Source: Weissella bombi (lineage in GTDB: Bacteria; Bacillota; Bacilli; Lactobacillales; Lactobacillaceae). Taken from it: a stretch of DNA of 57,636 bases. The stretch covers positions 1 through 57,636 of the forward strand of contig NZ_FMAO01000012.1 in NCBI RefSeq assembly GCF_900094835.1, given 5' to 3'. The position numbers and the translations under genes are program-made. Below the pieces are notes generated by a model. That model saw nothing but the letters and a program-made list of their open reading frames with translations. It had not been told where the DNA came from and searched no databases. Each line of letters begins with the position of its first letter. Positions within the stretch are counted from its first letter, which is position 1. Below, one piece after another: positions 49,807-57,636 of this stretch.

Positions 49807-51438
49807 TTACAAAACAATGTTCTTAGCATCCAATTGCTTTTGTACTTCTGGATGCGCCATAAATTCATCGTAAGTTGTTTCAGCGCGATCAATAACACCT
49901 TGATCAGAAACAACAATGATGTGATCAGCAATGGTTTGACCAAAAGTACGATCGTGTGATGTAAAGATGATACCACCTTGGAAGTTAATCAAGCCATCAT
50001 TCAATGACGTAATTGATTCCAAATCCAAATGGTTAGTAGGGTCGTCTAAGATTAAGACATTAGCCTTCGTTAGCATCAACTTTGATAGCATAACACGAAC
50101 CTTCTCACCTCCTGAAAGGACATCCAATGTCTTCTCAGCATCTTCACCCTTGAACAACATACGTCCTAACAAACCACGTAGGAATGTGTTATCACTTTCT
50201 TCCTTTGAAGCAAAGTCACGTAGGTAATCCAAAATAGGACGATCTGGATTAGGGAAGTTGGTTGACATATCCTTAGCTAGGTAATCTTGCGTTGTCGTAA
50301 CACCCCAAGTAACCTTACCAGTATCAGGCTTTACCTTACCGGCAATAATATCCAAAATCATCGTCGCAGCAACGTCGTTTTCAGCCAAAATTAGTGCCTT
50401 TTCATTAGGGTTAACCGTAAATGAAATATTATCTAGAACTTTTACACCATCAACACTCTTTGAAACACCTTCAACACGTAGCATATCGTTACCCATCTCA
50501 CGCAAGATTTCAAAGTTAATGTATGGATACTTACGTGATGATGGTTGAATATCATCCAACGTAATCTTCTCTAATTGCTTTTTACGTGACGTTGCTTGCT
50601 TTGACTTTGATGCATTTGCAGAGAAACGAGCAATAAAGTCTTGCAATTCTTTAATTTGCTCCTCTTTCTTAGCATTAGCCTGTGACTGCAAACGTTGTGC
50701 TAATTCAGAAGATTGCTTCCAGAAATCATAATTTCCAACGAATAGCTTGATCTTACCAAAATCAACATCCAAAATCATTGTTGAAACAGCGTTTAGGAAG
50801 TGACGGTCGTGGGAAACTACCAACACAGTGTTTTTGTAGTCAGCCAAGAAATCTTCCAACCAAGCAATTGTCTTCGTATCCAAACCATTAGTAGGCTCAT
50901 CCAAAATCAAAATATCAGGTGTACCAAACAAAGCTTGTGCTAGCAAAACCTTAACTTTTGTAACTTCGGGTAAGTCTGACATCATCGTTTGGTGTTGTGA
51001 TTCAGGAATACCGATACTTTGAAGTAATTGGCTAGCTTCAGTTTCAGCTGTCCAACCATCTAATTCTTCAAAACGTGCTGATAATTCACCAACACGAATA
51101 CCATCTTCATCAGTAAATGGATCGTGTAAGTAAATTTCATCCATTTCATTTTTAACATCATAAAGTTCTTTATGACCTTGCATAACCGTATCTAATACAG
51201 TGTATTGATCAAAAGCAAAGTGATCTTGTACTAATGATGACATACGCTCATTAGGATCCATTGAAACAGTACCAGTCGTTGGTTGTAATTTACCTTCCAA
51301 AACCTTCAAGAAAGTTGACTTACCAGCACCGTTTGCCCCGATAATTCCGTAAGTATTACCTGGTGTGAATTTCAAATTCACATCGTCATACAATTTTTTA
51401 CCAGTGAAAGCCACTGATACATTTGAAACTGTTAACAT
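49807..51438 (-). CDS. ABC-F ATPase (YbiT/YkpA type) with degenerate second nucleotide-binding domain
   Basis: A 543-residue protein with two ABC domains joined by a charged linker (about 245-300) and no membrane segment, as in ribosome-associated ABC-F proteins. Domain 1 has Walker A GANGAGKST (Lys40) and Walker B ILILDEPTNGLD, but SDLPEVTKVKVLL replaces the signature, as in E. coli YbiT. Domain 2 has an intact signature LSGGEKVRVML near 441, but its Walker A is LAENDVAATM (351-360) without Gly-rich loop or Lys, and its Walker B reads LILDDPTNHLD with Asp466 in place of the catalytic Glu. It probably acts in translation; antibiotic resistance is not indicated. Confidence 0.9.
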   Translation of the reverse strand: MLTVSNVSVAFTGKKLYDDVNLKFTPGNTYGIIGANGAGKSTFLKVLEGKLQPTTGTVSMDPNERMSSLVQDHFAFDQYTVLDTVMQGHKELYDVKNEMDEIYLHDPFTDEDGIRVGELSARFEELDGWTAETEASQLLQSIGIPESQHQTMMSDLPEVTKVKVLLAQALFGTPDILILDEPTNGLDTKTIAWLEDFLADYKNTVLVVSHDRHFLNAVSTMILDVDFGKIKLFVGNYDFWKQSSELAQRLQSQANAKKEEQIKELQDFIARFSANASKSKQATSRKKQLEKITLDDIQPSSRKYPYINFEILREMGNDMLRVEGVSKSVDGVKVLDNISFTVNPNEKALILAENDVAATMILDIIAGKVKPDTGKVTWGVTTTQDYLAKDMSTNFPNPDRPILDYLRDFASKEESDNTFLRGLLGRMLFKGEDAEKTLDVLSGGEKVRVMLSKLMLTKANVLILDDPTNHLDLESITSLNDGLINFQGGIIFTSHDRTFGQTIADHIIVVSDQGVIDRAETTYDEFMAHPEVQKQLDAKNIVL

Positions 51439-51577
51439 ATTTGATCTCTTCTCCTACAAAATATTGCGTTATTTTAATCGTTTATTATCACTTACTTCAA
51501 GCAAGCATACCATTTATAACTTTATCAAATGCCCTATTCATACGCAAGCTTAACGCCTTAATAAAGCTATTTTTCCG

Positions 51578-52366
51578 TTATTTTTTTCTGCTTAAACTAA
51601 TAAAGTAGATACCCGCTTCAATTAACGCAATGAAGAATGATACTGGCAGGTCTAACCAAAATGATAATCCAAGCGCTGACCAAACACCAAAAACTGCAAA
51701 CGCAATTGATAGGCCAATAATTTGCCATACAGTCCGTCCCCAACGCATTGCCGAACTAGCAGGCAAAATCATCAAAATAAAAATTAACAATGAACCAACT
51801 ACTTGTGCTGAAACGGCAACCGTTACAGCCATCAAACCTAAAAACAATATCTCAATTAATTGAATATTTTTTAAACTAAAACTAGCCGTCGTATAATCAA
51901 AGGCAAAATGGCGTAGTTGACGGAACATTAGCAAAGTAACCAAAATGACTAGAATTGCCAATACAACGACCTCAACCACATCCCCTTTATTAATACTAAA
52001 AATGGATCCAAACAAAATTCCGGTAGCTGCAGTTGCACTTTTATTTGAAAGAGATAAAAATGCAATTCCCAATCCAATCGCAACTGCACTAACTGCCGAA
52101 ATCAACGACTCCGAACGTTGTTCTTTAATACCCAAACTACCAACACTCATTGATGCAACGACTGAGAATAACAACATTCCTATCAGAGGAGACCAACTCA
52201 TAAATAAAGCAAACGAGGCACCTGCAAAGCCAATCTCACTCAATGTATGTGCCAAGAATGACATGCGGCGTGCTACAATAAATGGTCCAATCAGACCGCT
52301 CATAATTGCAATCAAAGTACCCGCTATCAACGCATGTTGCATAAAAGGAAAACTAAACAAGAACAT
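51578..52366 (-). CDS. adcB: Zinc ABC transporter permease (AdcB/ZnuB family)
   Basis: A 262-residue protein with about eight membrane helices and the family motifs GPFIVARRMSFLAHTLSEIGFAG near 26 and VSAQVVGSLLIFILMILPASSAM near 184. It overlaps the ATPase gene by 14 bases and has AGGAAGG before its ATG. It is the channel of the zinc importer encoded by adcACB and the last gene of the operon. Confidence 0.92.
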   Translation of the reverse strand: MFLFSFPFMQHALIAGTLIAIMSGLIGPFIVARRMSFLAHTLSEIGFAGASFALFMSWSPLIGMLLFSVVASMSVGSLGIKEQRSESLISAVSAVAIGLGIAFLSLSNKSATAATGILFGSIFSINKGDVVEVVVLAILVILVTLLMFRQLRHFAFDYTTASFSLKNIQLIEILFLGLMAVTVAVSAQVVGSLLIFILMILPASSAMRWGRTVWQIIGLSIAFAVFGVWSALGLSFWLDLPVSFFIALIEAGIYFISLSRKK

Positions 52367-53045
52367 GGCCTCCTTCCTTTAACTTGGTAACATCCAAATG
52401 ATCAATCATATCGTACTCACTACCATTTGCAGTTAACAATAAGTATTCATCTGCGTATTTCTGCATAATATCAATATCATGACTAACCATGATTGTTGTT
52501 AATTGATATTTTTGCTGATAATTACGAACAACATCCATCAACGCATATTTAGCAACATTATCCAAATTTGCCGTTGCCTCATCTAAAATTAAAATATCCG
52601 GATTTGATACAAGTGCTTGCGCCAAATAAGCTCGTTGCCGTTCACCACCCGAAGCGTTATCAATTCGATTGTCTGCAATGTCTGTTAAATTCGTAATTGC
52701 AAGTACAGCCGCTAATCTTTGTTTTTCCGCTTTTGACAGCCATGGCCTTAACCCACGATCAAATGTCAAACCCACAAAATCACGTATTCGCAACGGGAAA
52801 GCCTGCATATCAGGCCGATATTGCGGTACATATGCAATTTTTCGATTAACGTTATCGTGCCATACAAACTCACCAGTTGTTAAGGGAATCTTACCTAACA
52901 TGGCACGAATCATCGTTGTTTTACCAACACCGTTATCCCCAATCAAGGCTAAATTATGCCCTTGAATTAATTGGAAATTCACTTTTTGATAAAGCCAACG
53001 GTCATCAAATTTAATACCAATATCTTTACCATCTAAAATAATCAT
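52353..53045 (-). CDS. adcC: Zinc ABC transporter ATP-binding protein
   Basis: A 230-residue ABC ATPase: Walker A GDNGVGKTT near 36, IAYVPQYRPDMQAFPL (Q-loop), signature ASGGERQRAYLAQAL, Walker B ILILDEATANLD and MVSHDIDIM. It belongs to the zinc/manganese group. It overlaps the binding-protein gene by four bases (ATGA) and precedes adcB. Confidence 0.93.
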   Translation of the reverse strand: MIILDGKDIGIKFDDRWLYQKVNFQLIQGHNLALIGDNGVGKTTMIRAMLGKIPLTTGEFVWHDNVNRKIAYVPQYRPDMQAFPLRIRDFVGLTFDRGLRPWLSKAEKQRLAAVLAITNLTDIADNRIDNASGGERQRAYLAQALVSNPDILILDEATANLDNVAKYALMDVVRNYQQKYQLTTIMVSHDIDIMQKYADEYLLLTANGSEYDMIDHLDVTKLKEGGHVLV

Positions 53046-53962
53046 TTCTGTAATGCCTCATCTAATGCCTTTAGTTGATTAATCTGCCAATCAATATACG
53101 TTGTGTTGGCTGGCTTTGTCTCACGCGCCTTTACCACTGGTACATGATGCTTTTTCGCATAATCAACCCCTTGCGTGGCCAATTTACCTGTCGACTGCGG
53201 ATTATCAATTACAACCGCAATCTTGCCTTGATCAATTAATTGATGCCACTCACGTACATCGGTTGGCGTTGGATCATCCCCTTCTTCAATCGCCTGGGCA
53301 AAATTAGTATCTTCCATCTGTGCACCCAATGCTAACAACGTATTATTAAAAACAGGTTCAGTTGCTAATAAACTTTTACCTTTTAGATGTTGCTTAACGC
53401 TGTGTTGCCAATCAATTAACTTATGAGCCTTATTTTGATAAGCTCTTGCATTTTTTTCAAAATAAGCTTTTTTGGCCGGCATCAATTCACCATATGTCTC
53501 AGCTAATTTTTGCGTTAAACGTGTTGTAACATCCGTTTTATACCAAAAATGTTCATTATTACCATCTTCACCGTCTTTATAATGATAAACACTCGCCAAA
53601 TTAATGTGCTTTGCTGTGTCATTTTGTTTTGCAAAATTAACACTCCAATTATCAAAGCCACCACCATTAGATATAATCACATCTGCTTTATCAAATTGTT
53701 TTGCTGCACTAGCTGTTGGTTCATATTCATGCGGATCCATATTTGGCTTATCAATAATACTAACAACATGACCAGCATTTCCTAAAACCGCTTTAGCCAT
53801 TTCACCATAACTATCTAAACTAGCGACCACTTCAAGTTGATTGCCACTAGCCTGCTGAGATGATTGCTCCTTACGTTGCCATGCTTGATAAAAAATAATA
53901 CCTAACAACACGACAACAATCAAAATTGGTAGCCAAATAAAACTATGCTTTTTTGATGTCAT
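53042..53962 (-). CDS. adcA: Zinc-binding ABC transporter substrate-binding protein
   Basis: A 306-residue cluster A-I (ZnuA/AdcA-type) protein. It has DPHEYEPTASA with metal-binding His78, NEHFWY with His138, and a C-terminal domain with TEPVFNNTLLALG and VVIDNPQSTGK. There is no His-rich loop. An N-terminal hydrophobic helix (about 9-27) anchors it. The protein contains no cysteine at all, so it cannot be a lipoprotein, unlike most AdcA proteins. The stop of adcR overlaps its start. Zinc as substrate is supported by the AdcR boxes upstream. Confidence 0.9.
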   Translation of the reverse strand: MTSKKHSFIWLPILIVVVLLGIIFYQAWQRKEQSSQQASGNQLEVVASLDSYGEMAKAVLGNAGHVVSIIDKPNMDPHEYEPTASAAKQFDKADVIISNGGGFDNWSVNFAKQNDTAKHINLASVYHYKDGEDGNNEHFWYKTDVTTRLTQKLAETYGELMPAKKAYFEKNARAYQNKAHKLIDWQHSVKQHLKGKSLLATEPVFNNTLLALGAQMEDTNFAQAIEEGDDPTPTDVREWHQLIDQGKIAVVIDNPQSTGKLATQGVDYAKKHHVPVVKARETKPANTTYIDWQINQLKALDEALQK

Positions 53963-54420
53963 TATTTTTCTCCAGTTAAACGCTCCGTTAATTGTGACAA
54001 AAAGTCACTGATAACCTGTTGATCTTCTAATGAAAATTCTGCCAAGAGACTTTCATACTCTGCTATTGTTTCACGATGCCGTTGCGTGTGTGCAGATGCC
54101 ATCGCAATACCAAGTGTGGTCAAAGACCAGCGACTAACACGATGATCAGCTTCATCAGGTACAACGTTCACCATCGGTTCATCACGAATATACAAACTCT
54201 TCATTGCTTTCGTTACAGCCGCTCCCGATACATGCAATGCTCGAGATAATTCAGAGTTTGTTTGTGGGCCATTTTGTGCCAACAACATTAACAGATGCCC
54301 TTGCGTAGTCGTAATGTCTGTATCGTTTGCGCCGATTAAAACTTCACGTTGATTTTCAGAAGATAATTTTAAGTGATTCAAAAAATTATCAATTTGATTT
54401 GCATATGATTCAGTTGCCAT
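53962..54420 (-). CDS. adcR: Zinc-responsive MarR-family repressor AdcR
   Basis: A 152-residue MarR-type winged-helix protein (TTTQGHLLMLLAQNGPQTNSELSRALHVSGAAVTKAMKSL, then DHRVSRWSLTTLG), closely resembling streptococcal and lactococcal AdcR/ZitR. With zinc it should repress the operon through the AdcR boxes that overlap its own promoter. AAGGAG supports the start. It is the first gene of adcRACB, sharing one base with adcA. Confidence 0.92.
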   Translation of the reverse strand: MATESYANQIDNFLNHLKLSSENQREVLIGANDTDITTTQGHLLMLLAQNGPQTNSELSRALHVSGAAVTKAMKSLYIRDEPMVNVVPDEADHRVSRWSLTTLGIAMASAHTQRHRETIAEYESLLAEFSLEDQQVISDFLSQLTERLTGEK

Positions 54421-54434
54421 AAGTTTAAATCTCC

Positions 54435-54458
54435 TTAACTGGTTAATTAACCAGTTAA
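54435..54458. promoter_or_regulatory. Tandem AdcR boxes
   Basis: Two abutting 12-bp operators, TTAACTGGTTAA (54435-54446) and TTAACCAGTTAA (54447-54458), both perfect matches to TTAACYRGTTAA. They cover the region from the -10 to the ribosome-binding site of adcR. Confidence 0.9.
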
Positions 54459-54486
54459 TAATAACACGTACTATTAGTTAGTGCAA
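54458..54486 (-). promoter_or_regulatory. adcRACB promoter
   Basis: Minus-strand TTGCAC (complement of 54481-54486), 17-bp spacer, TATTAT (complement of 54458-54463), directly next to the AdcR boxes. Confidence 0.75.
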
Positions 54487-54492
54487 GGCGAT

Positions 54493-54530
54493 AAAAAAAG
54501 TTGGAACAATTTCTTTTGTCCCAACCTCTC
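54493..54530 (-). terminator. Terminator of oatA
   Basis: GAGGTTGGGACAAAAG and TTGTTCCAACTTTTTTT form the hairpin with T run on the minus strand. Stem sequence is shared with 14012-14044 and 20161-20193. Confidence 0.85.
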
Positions 54531-54548
54531 TCTTTTATTTAACTGTAC

Positions 54549-56444
54549 TTATTTATTAGTATCCTTGTAAACATCAGCCATTGACTTCGCAATTAGACCT
54601 GCATACTGTACTGAACCATTTTCATTAGGATGAACTTTATCATCACCTAACCAATCTTGATGATTTTTAACAAGTGCCGCCCAGTCAATAACATGCAAAT
54701 TCTTGTATTGACTATCCTGCTTAGACAAGAAATCATTATTCTTGCCAACCCAATCACGATCAGCAAAACCATTAATCCAAAATACTTGGCGATCCTTACC
54801 AGCGATATCCATAACTTTCTTAAAGTCATTTTCACCGATTTCACCGTTTGTTCCAATAGAAATAATGATATTTGGCGATAACAATCCTTGGCTATTATAT
54901 GAATCCAAGATATCTGGAATTGAATAAGCTTGGCGCCCCACAGTCGCATTGGCAACCGTATTAGGCATTAATTCTTGCAAATCAGGCGCCACATCAACCA
55001 TAACTGAATCACCAACTGCTGTAACACGTTGATCACGTAGGGATGCAAATTGCTCAGCCGTCAAACCATACTTTGACATTAAATCACGATCTGCTTGTGA
55101 AAGTGAATTTGGATCAATCTTATGACTTTCAGCCTTTTTACTATCGTTCTGTTTAGCTTTTTTAGCTTGCTCTTCGACTTTTTTGTTAGCCTGGCTAATA
55201 CGATCTTTATTAGTATCTAAACGCTTCTCTAACGTATTCTTAGGTTTAGCATGTGCTGTTTCCTTAGCTGAAACGGCATATCCAGTTCCCAACGTCAAAA
55301 GAACGGCAACCAAAGCGGTAATTTGAATACTACGTTGTGAAACGAAGGCAGTATACCAAGGCTTACTCTTCTTCATATGACGGAAAACATTTTCTACATA
55401 GCGATAACTTAATTCTGCAAGGATTAAAACAATAATAATCTTTATAATATCCATCCAGAATGCATCATGATGTTTTACTAAACGATCAAAAAATACAAAG
55501 ACTGGTAATTGATATAAGTAAATACTATATGAGCGTTTACCTAAGTAATTAAAAACCTTATTATCCAATGCATGACTCAAAAATGATGCTGGATGAGCGG
55601 TAATGGCAATCAAACTTGTAATAATTGCCGTTGCAACAAACATCAAGCCCATATAAGTCATCCGCCATTCACCATTTAGCCCGAAGAACGTGATAATCGT
55701 TAGTGCGAGCGCAATGCCACCCAGCGTATTTAGATTTCGTTTCACACGTGGTGATAAAATATATTTCATCCGTCGTGAAGGCCAACCGAATGCTAAAGCT
55801 GCACCAAATAAGACAGCAAAAATACGTGTATCTGAACCATAATAAGCACGATTAATATTCATCGGATCATACATGATTGCCAATAAAATTGCCGAAATAG
55901 CAGCAAGTCCAATCATAGAAAAGCCGATTGATAAACGACGAATACGTAGTCCTAGTAATATCATCACAATGATTGGCCAAATCAAATAAAATTGACCTTC
56001 AATTGATAACGACCATAAATGTGTAAATGGTGACGAACCACCCCACGAATCAAAATATGAGTCACCATTTTTGGTTGCCCAAATGTTATAAACATATAAC
56101 ATATTGCTGCCAATAATTGCTCGCAAATTATAAAGTAAATCACGTGCAAACAAAGCAATATATGTTGCCGTACCAAACAACATTATTACAAGCGCTGGAT
56201 ACAAACGCTTAATACGACGTTTGTAAAAGCCTAGCACATCAATACGACCATTACGATCATATTCTTGTATTAATAAATCTGTAATCAAATACCCTGACAG
56301 AACGAAGAACAGTGGTACACCCATCCATCCCCCTGGCAACGCCTTTGGCCATAAATGAAATATAATTACCCCAATTACAGCAATTGCTCTAAGCCCATCA
56401 AATCCCGTAATATAACGTGGCTTACTTGTGACACCTTGGCTCAT
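54549..56444 (-). CDS. oatA: Peptidoglycan O-acetyltransferase OatA-type (acyltransferase 3 plus SGNH domain)
   Basis: A 631-residue two-domain protein. The N-terminal part (about 10-385) has ten or eleven membrane helices and acyltransferase-3 motifs (RYITGFDGLRAIAVIGVIIFH, PLFFVLSGYLITDLL, RRIKRLYPAL). A charged Lys/Glu-rich extracellular linker (about 400-455) leads to an SGNH esterase-like domain with VTAVGDSVMVD (catalytic Ser), GTNGE and DDKVHPNENG (catalytic Asp/His). OatA transfers acetyl groups to C6 of N-acetylmuramic acid and gives lysozyme resistance; some relatives act on other wall polymers. It is monocistronic. Confidence 0.9.
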   Translation of the reverse strand: MSQGVTSKPRYITGFDGLRAIAVIGVIIFHLWPKALPGGWMGVPLFFVLSGYLITDLLIQEYDRNGRIDVLGFYKRRIKRLYPALVIMLFGTATYIALFARDLLYNLRAIIGSNMLYVYNIWATKNGDSYFDSWGGSSPFTHLWSLSIEGQFYLIWPIIVMILLGLRIRRLSIGFSMIGLAAISAILLAIMYDPMNINRAYYGSDTRIFAVLFGAALAFGWPSRRMKYILSPRVKRNLNTLGGIALALTIITFFGLNGEWRMTYMGLMFVATAIITSLIAITAHPASFLSHALDNKVFNYLGKRSYSIYLYQLPVFVFFDRLVKHHDAFWMDIIKIIIVLILAELSYRYVENVFRHMKKSKPWYTAFVSQRSIQITALVAVLLTLGTGYAVSAKETAHAKPKNTLEKRLDTNKDRISQANKKVEEQAKKAKQNDSKKAESHKIDPNSLSQADRDLMSKYGLTAEQFASLRDQRVTAVGDSVMVDVAPDLQELMPNTVANATVGRQAYSIPDILDSYNSQGLLSPNIIISIGTNGEIGENDFKKVMDIAGKDRQVFWINGFADRDWVGKNNDFLSKQDSQYKNLHVIDWAALVKNHQDWLGDDKVHPNENGSVQYAGLIAKSMADVYKDTNK

Positions 56445-56520
56445 TTTTTCTCTTCCTAAATACTTCTAAAATTGTAAAAACTAAATCCCTCTAACTCGTT
56501 GTTTGCTCGTTTACAAATAC

Positions 56521-57270
56521 CTACAACTCGTCATTTTCATCAAAACGCATCTTTGGTCGACTAGTTGGTTCATCGTGATCGCGCAAAGCAACATAAAATT
56601 CCGACATGGCTGCTTGATAGTATGGCACAACATACAAGGCAGCGATACCATATGTGATTGCTACTAAAATCCACCAGAGAATAAAGCTAATTTGTAACCA
56701 GAAAAGTTGCAACCGATAACCACGCATCATCTTCTCTGATTTCTTCAGATATGAAGTAAGCGAAGAAATTTCACGGCCAGCACGAACATCTTCCGCATAC
56801 AGCAAAGTTGCCTGCGAATAAGAATATGTTTTCATAATACCCGGTATAATGAATAGGCACGTCCATAAGAACGTAAAAATAAAACGTAGACCAAGCAATA
56901 CGACAACGTCAACAATGTTCTTTTTATTTATAAACTGTAAACCAGTTTTCACCGGATGCTCCGGTGCTTTTTTACGACGATGCCACTCAACAAACCCCCA
57001 GGTTACACCTAACGTAAAGATACCAACTACCACTTCAGTTAAAATACTGGTCGTCAAAGTCTCTACACCAATACTAAATAATGTTGAAAATAATTCACCT
57101 GTCGATTGGGTATCCTCAATATTAATATTTGCTGCCGGCTCAACATTGTCTCGTATTACTGATATCACTTGCCAAAGAACTAAAATGATTGATAATTTGA
57201 GTGCCGTCCCAAAATTTTCGCCACTAACAAATCTTTTGGCTTGTTTTTTTAAGTCATAATTAGTAAACAT
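56521..57270 (-). CDS. DUF975-family membrane protein
   Basis: A 249-residue protein with about five membrane helices. The characteristic DUF975 segment LWTCLFIIPGIMKTYSYSQATLLYAED is split here over residues 136-162, followed by a basic loop and VPYYQAAMSEFYVAL near the C-terminus. Function is unknown; the family is widespread in Firmicutes. AGGTGATTT precedes the ATG. The acidic C-terminal tail is cytosolic by prediction. Confidence 0.82.
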   Translation of the reverse strand: MFTNYDLKKQAKRFVSGENFGTALKLSIILVLWQVISVIRDNVEPAANINIEDTQSTGELFSTLFSIGVETLTTSILTEVVVGIFTLGVTWGFVEWHRRKKAPEHPVKTGLQFINKKNIVDVVVLLGLRFIFTFLWTCLFIIPGIMKTYSYSQATLLYAEDVRAGREISSLTSYLKKSEKMMRGYRLQLFWLQISFILWWILVAITYGIAALYVVPYYQAAMSEFYVALRDHDEPTSRPKMRFDENDEL

Positions 57271-57426
57271 AAATCACCTTTCTTAAATTAATTTTTTAAA
57301 TCTTAACATATCTCTGATTGTCATTATTGAAATACATTAAAAAATCGTTTCAATAGCGTATCTTTCAATTATACGATTAAAAGTCTATTTTTCCTAATAA
57401 TGATGGCAAAATAAATAAAACAAAAA

Positions 57427-57457
57427 AAAGCCAACAAGCAAATTGCTCATTGACTCT
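57427..57457 (-). terminator. Terminator of the tRNA-Tyr/tRNA-Gln unit
   Basis: AGTCAATGAGCA pairs imperfectly with TGCTTGTTGGCT and is followed on the minus strand by a run of eight T. Confidence 0.8.
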
Positions 57458-57465
57458 TCGTTTAG

Positions 57466-57538
57466 CTGGGATAGCTGGATTCGAACCAGCGAATACACGG
57501 TACCAAAAACCGATGCCTTACCACTTGGCCATATCCCA
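57466..57538 (-). tRNA. tRNA-Gln (anticodon TTG)
   Basis: On the minus strand the acceptor stem TGGGATA pairs with TATCCCA, the T arm has GGTTCGAATCC, and the anticodon loop TTTTGGT gives TTG (reads CAA). CCA is not encoded. It lies nine bases after tRNA-Tyr in the same transcript. Confidence 0.93.
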
Positions 57539-57547
57539 ATGATTAAA

Positions 57548-57630
57548 TGGGGGCTATAGGATTCGAACCTATGAACCCGAAGGAATGGATTTACAGTCCA
57601 CCGCGTTTGACCGGACTTCGCTAAACCCCC
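57548..57630 (-). tRNA. tRNA-Tyr (anticodon GTA)
   Basis: On the minus strand a class II tRNA of 83 bases: acceptor stem GGGGGTT/AGCCCCC, anticodon loop CTGTAAA (anticodon GTA), and the long variable arm typical of bacterial tRNA-Tyr. CCA is not encoded. Further tRNA genes may continue beyond the window. Confidence 0.94.
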
Positions 57631-57636
57631 ATATAT

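Noticed and set aside
49807-51438. ABC-F protein as an antibiotic resistance determinant
   Set aside because: It resembles the housekeeping YbiT/YkpA group and has a short linker; nothing points to a resistance subclass.
1-57636. CRISPR array, prophage or insertion sequence
   Set aside because: No regularly spaced repeats, transposase, integrase or phage structural genes were seen on either strand.

Overview
The window looks like the chromosome of a heterofermentative lactic acid bacterium, most probably Weissella or a close Leuconostocaceae relative (an inference). It encodes xylulose-5-phosphate phosphoketolase, a bifunctional AdhE with a Rex-like operator, LAB-type families (DUF4811, DUF975, PepO, fused GlnP, OatA) and CcpA (cre) sites. 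No phage, insertion sequence or CRISPR array was seen. Nearly every gene is on the minus strand; the four plus-strand protein genes are all transcription regulators.

Layout. 1-162: tRNA-Glu(CTC) and its terminator. 183-6522: a seven-gene minus operon, pxpB-pxpC-BCCP-biotin carboxylase-DUF1445-pxpA-NRAMP-like transporter, which combines 5-oxoprolinase subunits with two biotin-carboxylase subunits. 6801-7677: exonuclease III. 7722-10674: adhE and its control region. 10711-13880: a CopY-controlled copper operon (copY, two cupredoxin-like proteins, a P1B ATPase without a metal-binding N-terminus). 14012-18011: an arabino-oligosaccharide module (MFS symporter, GH51 arabinofuranosidase, divergent ArsR-like regulator). 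18107-29562: PepO, DUF4811 protein, phosphoketolase, GntR regulator, HD hydrolase, M50-like membrane protein, YbaK, GlnPQ transporter and a pair of tiny DUF proteins. 29665-37477: aldo/keto reductase, araBDA, divergent araR and a sugar-porter (araE). 37608-49683: two related modules, each an AraC regulator, a GPH symporter and glycosidases (GH36 plus GH27; GH127), separated by a MATE transporter. 49746-54486: an ABC-F protein and an adcRACB-type zinc operon. 54493-57630: OatA, a DUF975 protein, tRNA-Gln and tRNA-Tyr.

How it works together. Roughly half of the window serves L-arabinose. Three glycosidase/transporter modules would release L-arabinose from plant oligosaccharides, AraE would import free sugar, AraBDA would convert it to D-xylulose 5-phosphate, phosphoketolase (encoded nearby) would split that to acetyl phosphate and glyceraldehyde 3-phosphate, and AdhE can reoxidise NADH. 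AraR boxes lie at araBDA, araE and the GH27 operon, and cre-like sites at almost every sugar operon. The GH51 module lacks an AraR box and seems to have its own regulator.

The most interesting points are the biotin/AHS operon (all parts of a split urea-carboxylase-like enzyme beside PxpA), the loss of the hexose-reading Asp in both the GH27 and GH36 enzymes, a three-copy structured intergenic repeat, and an ABC-F protein whose second nucleotide-binding domain has lost its Walker A motif.
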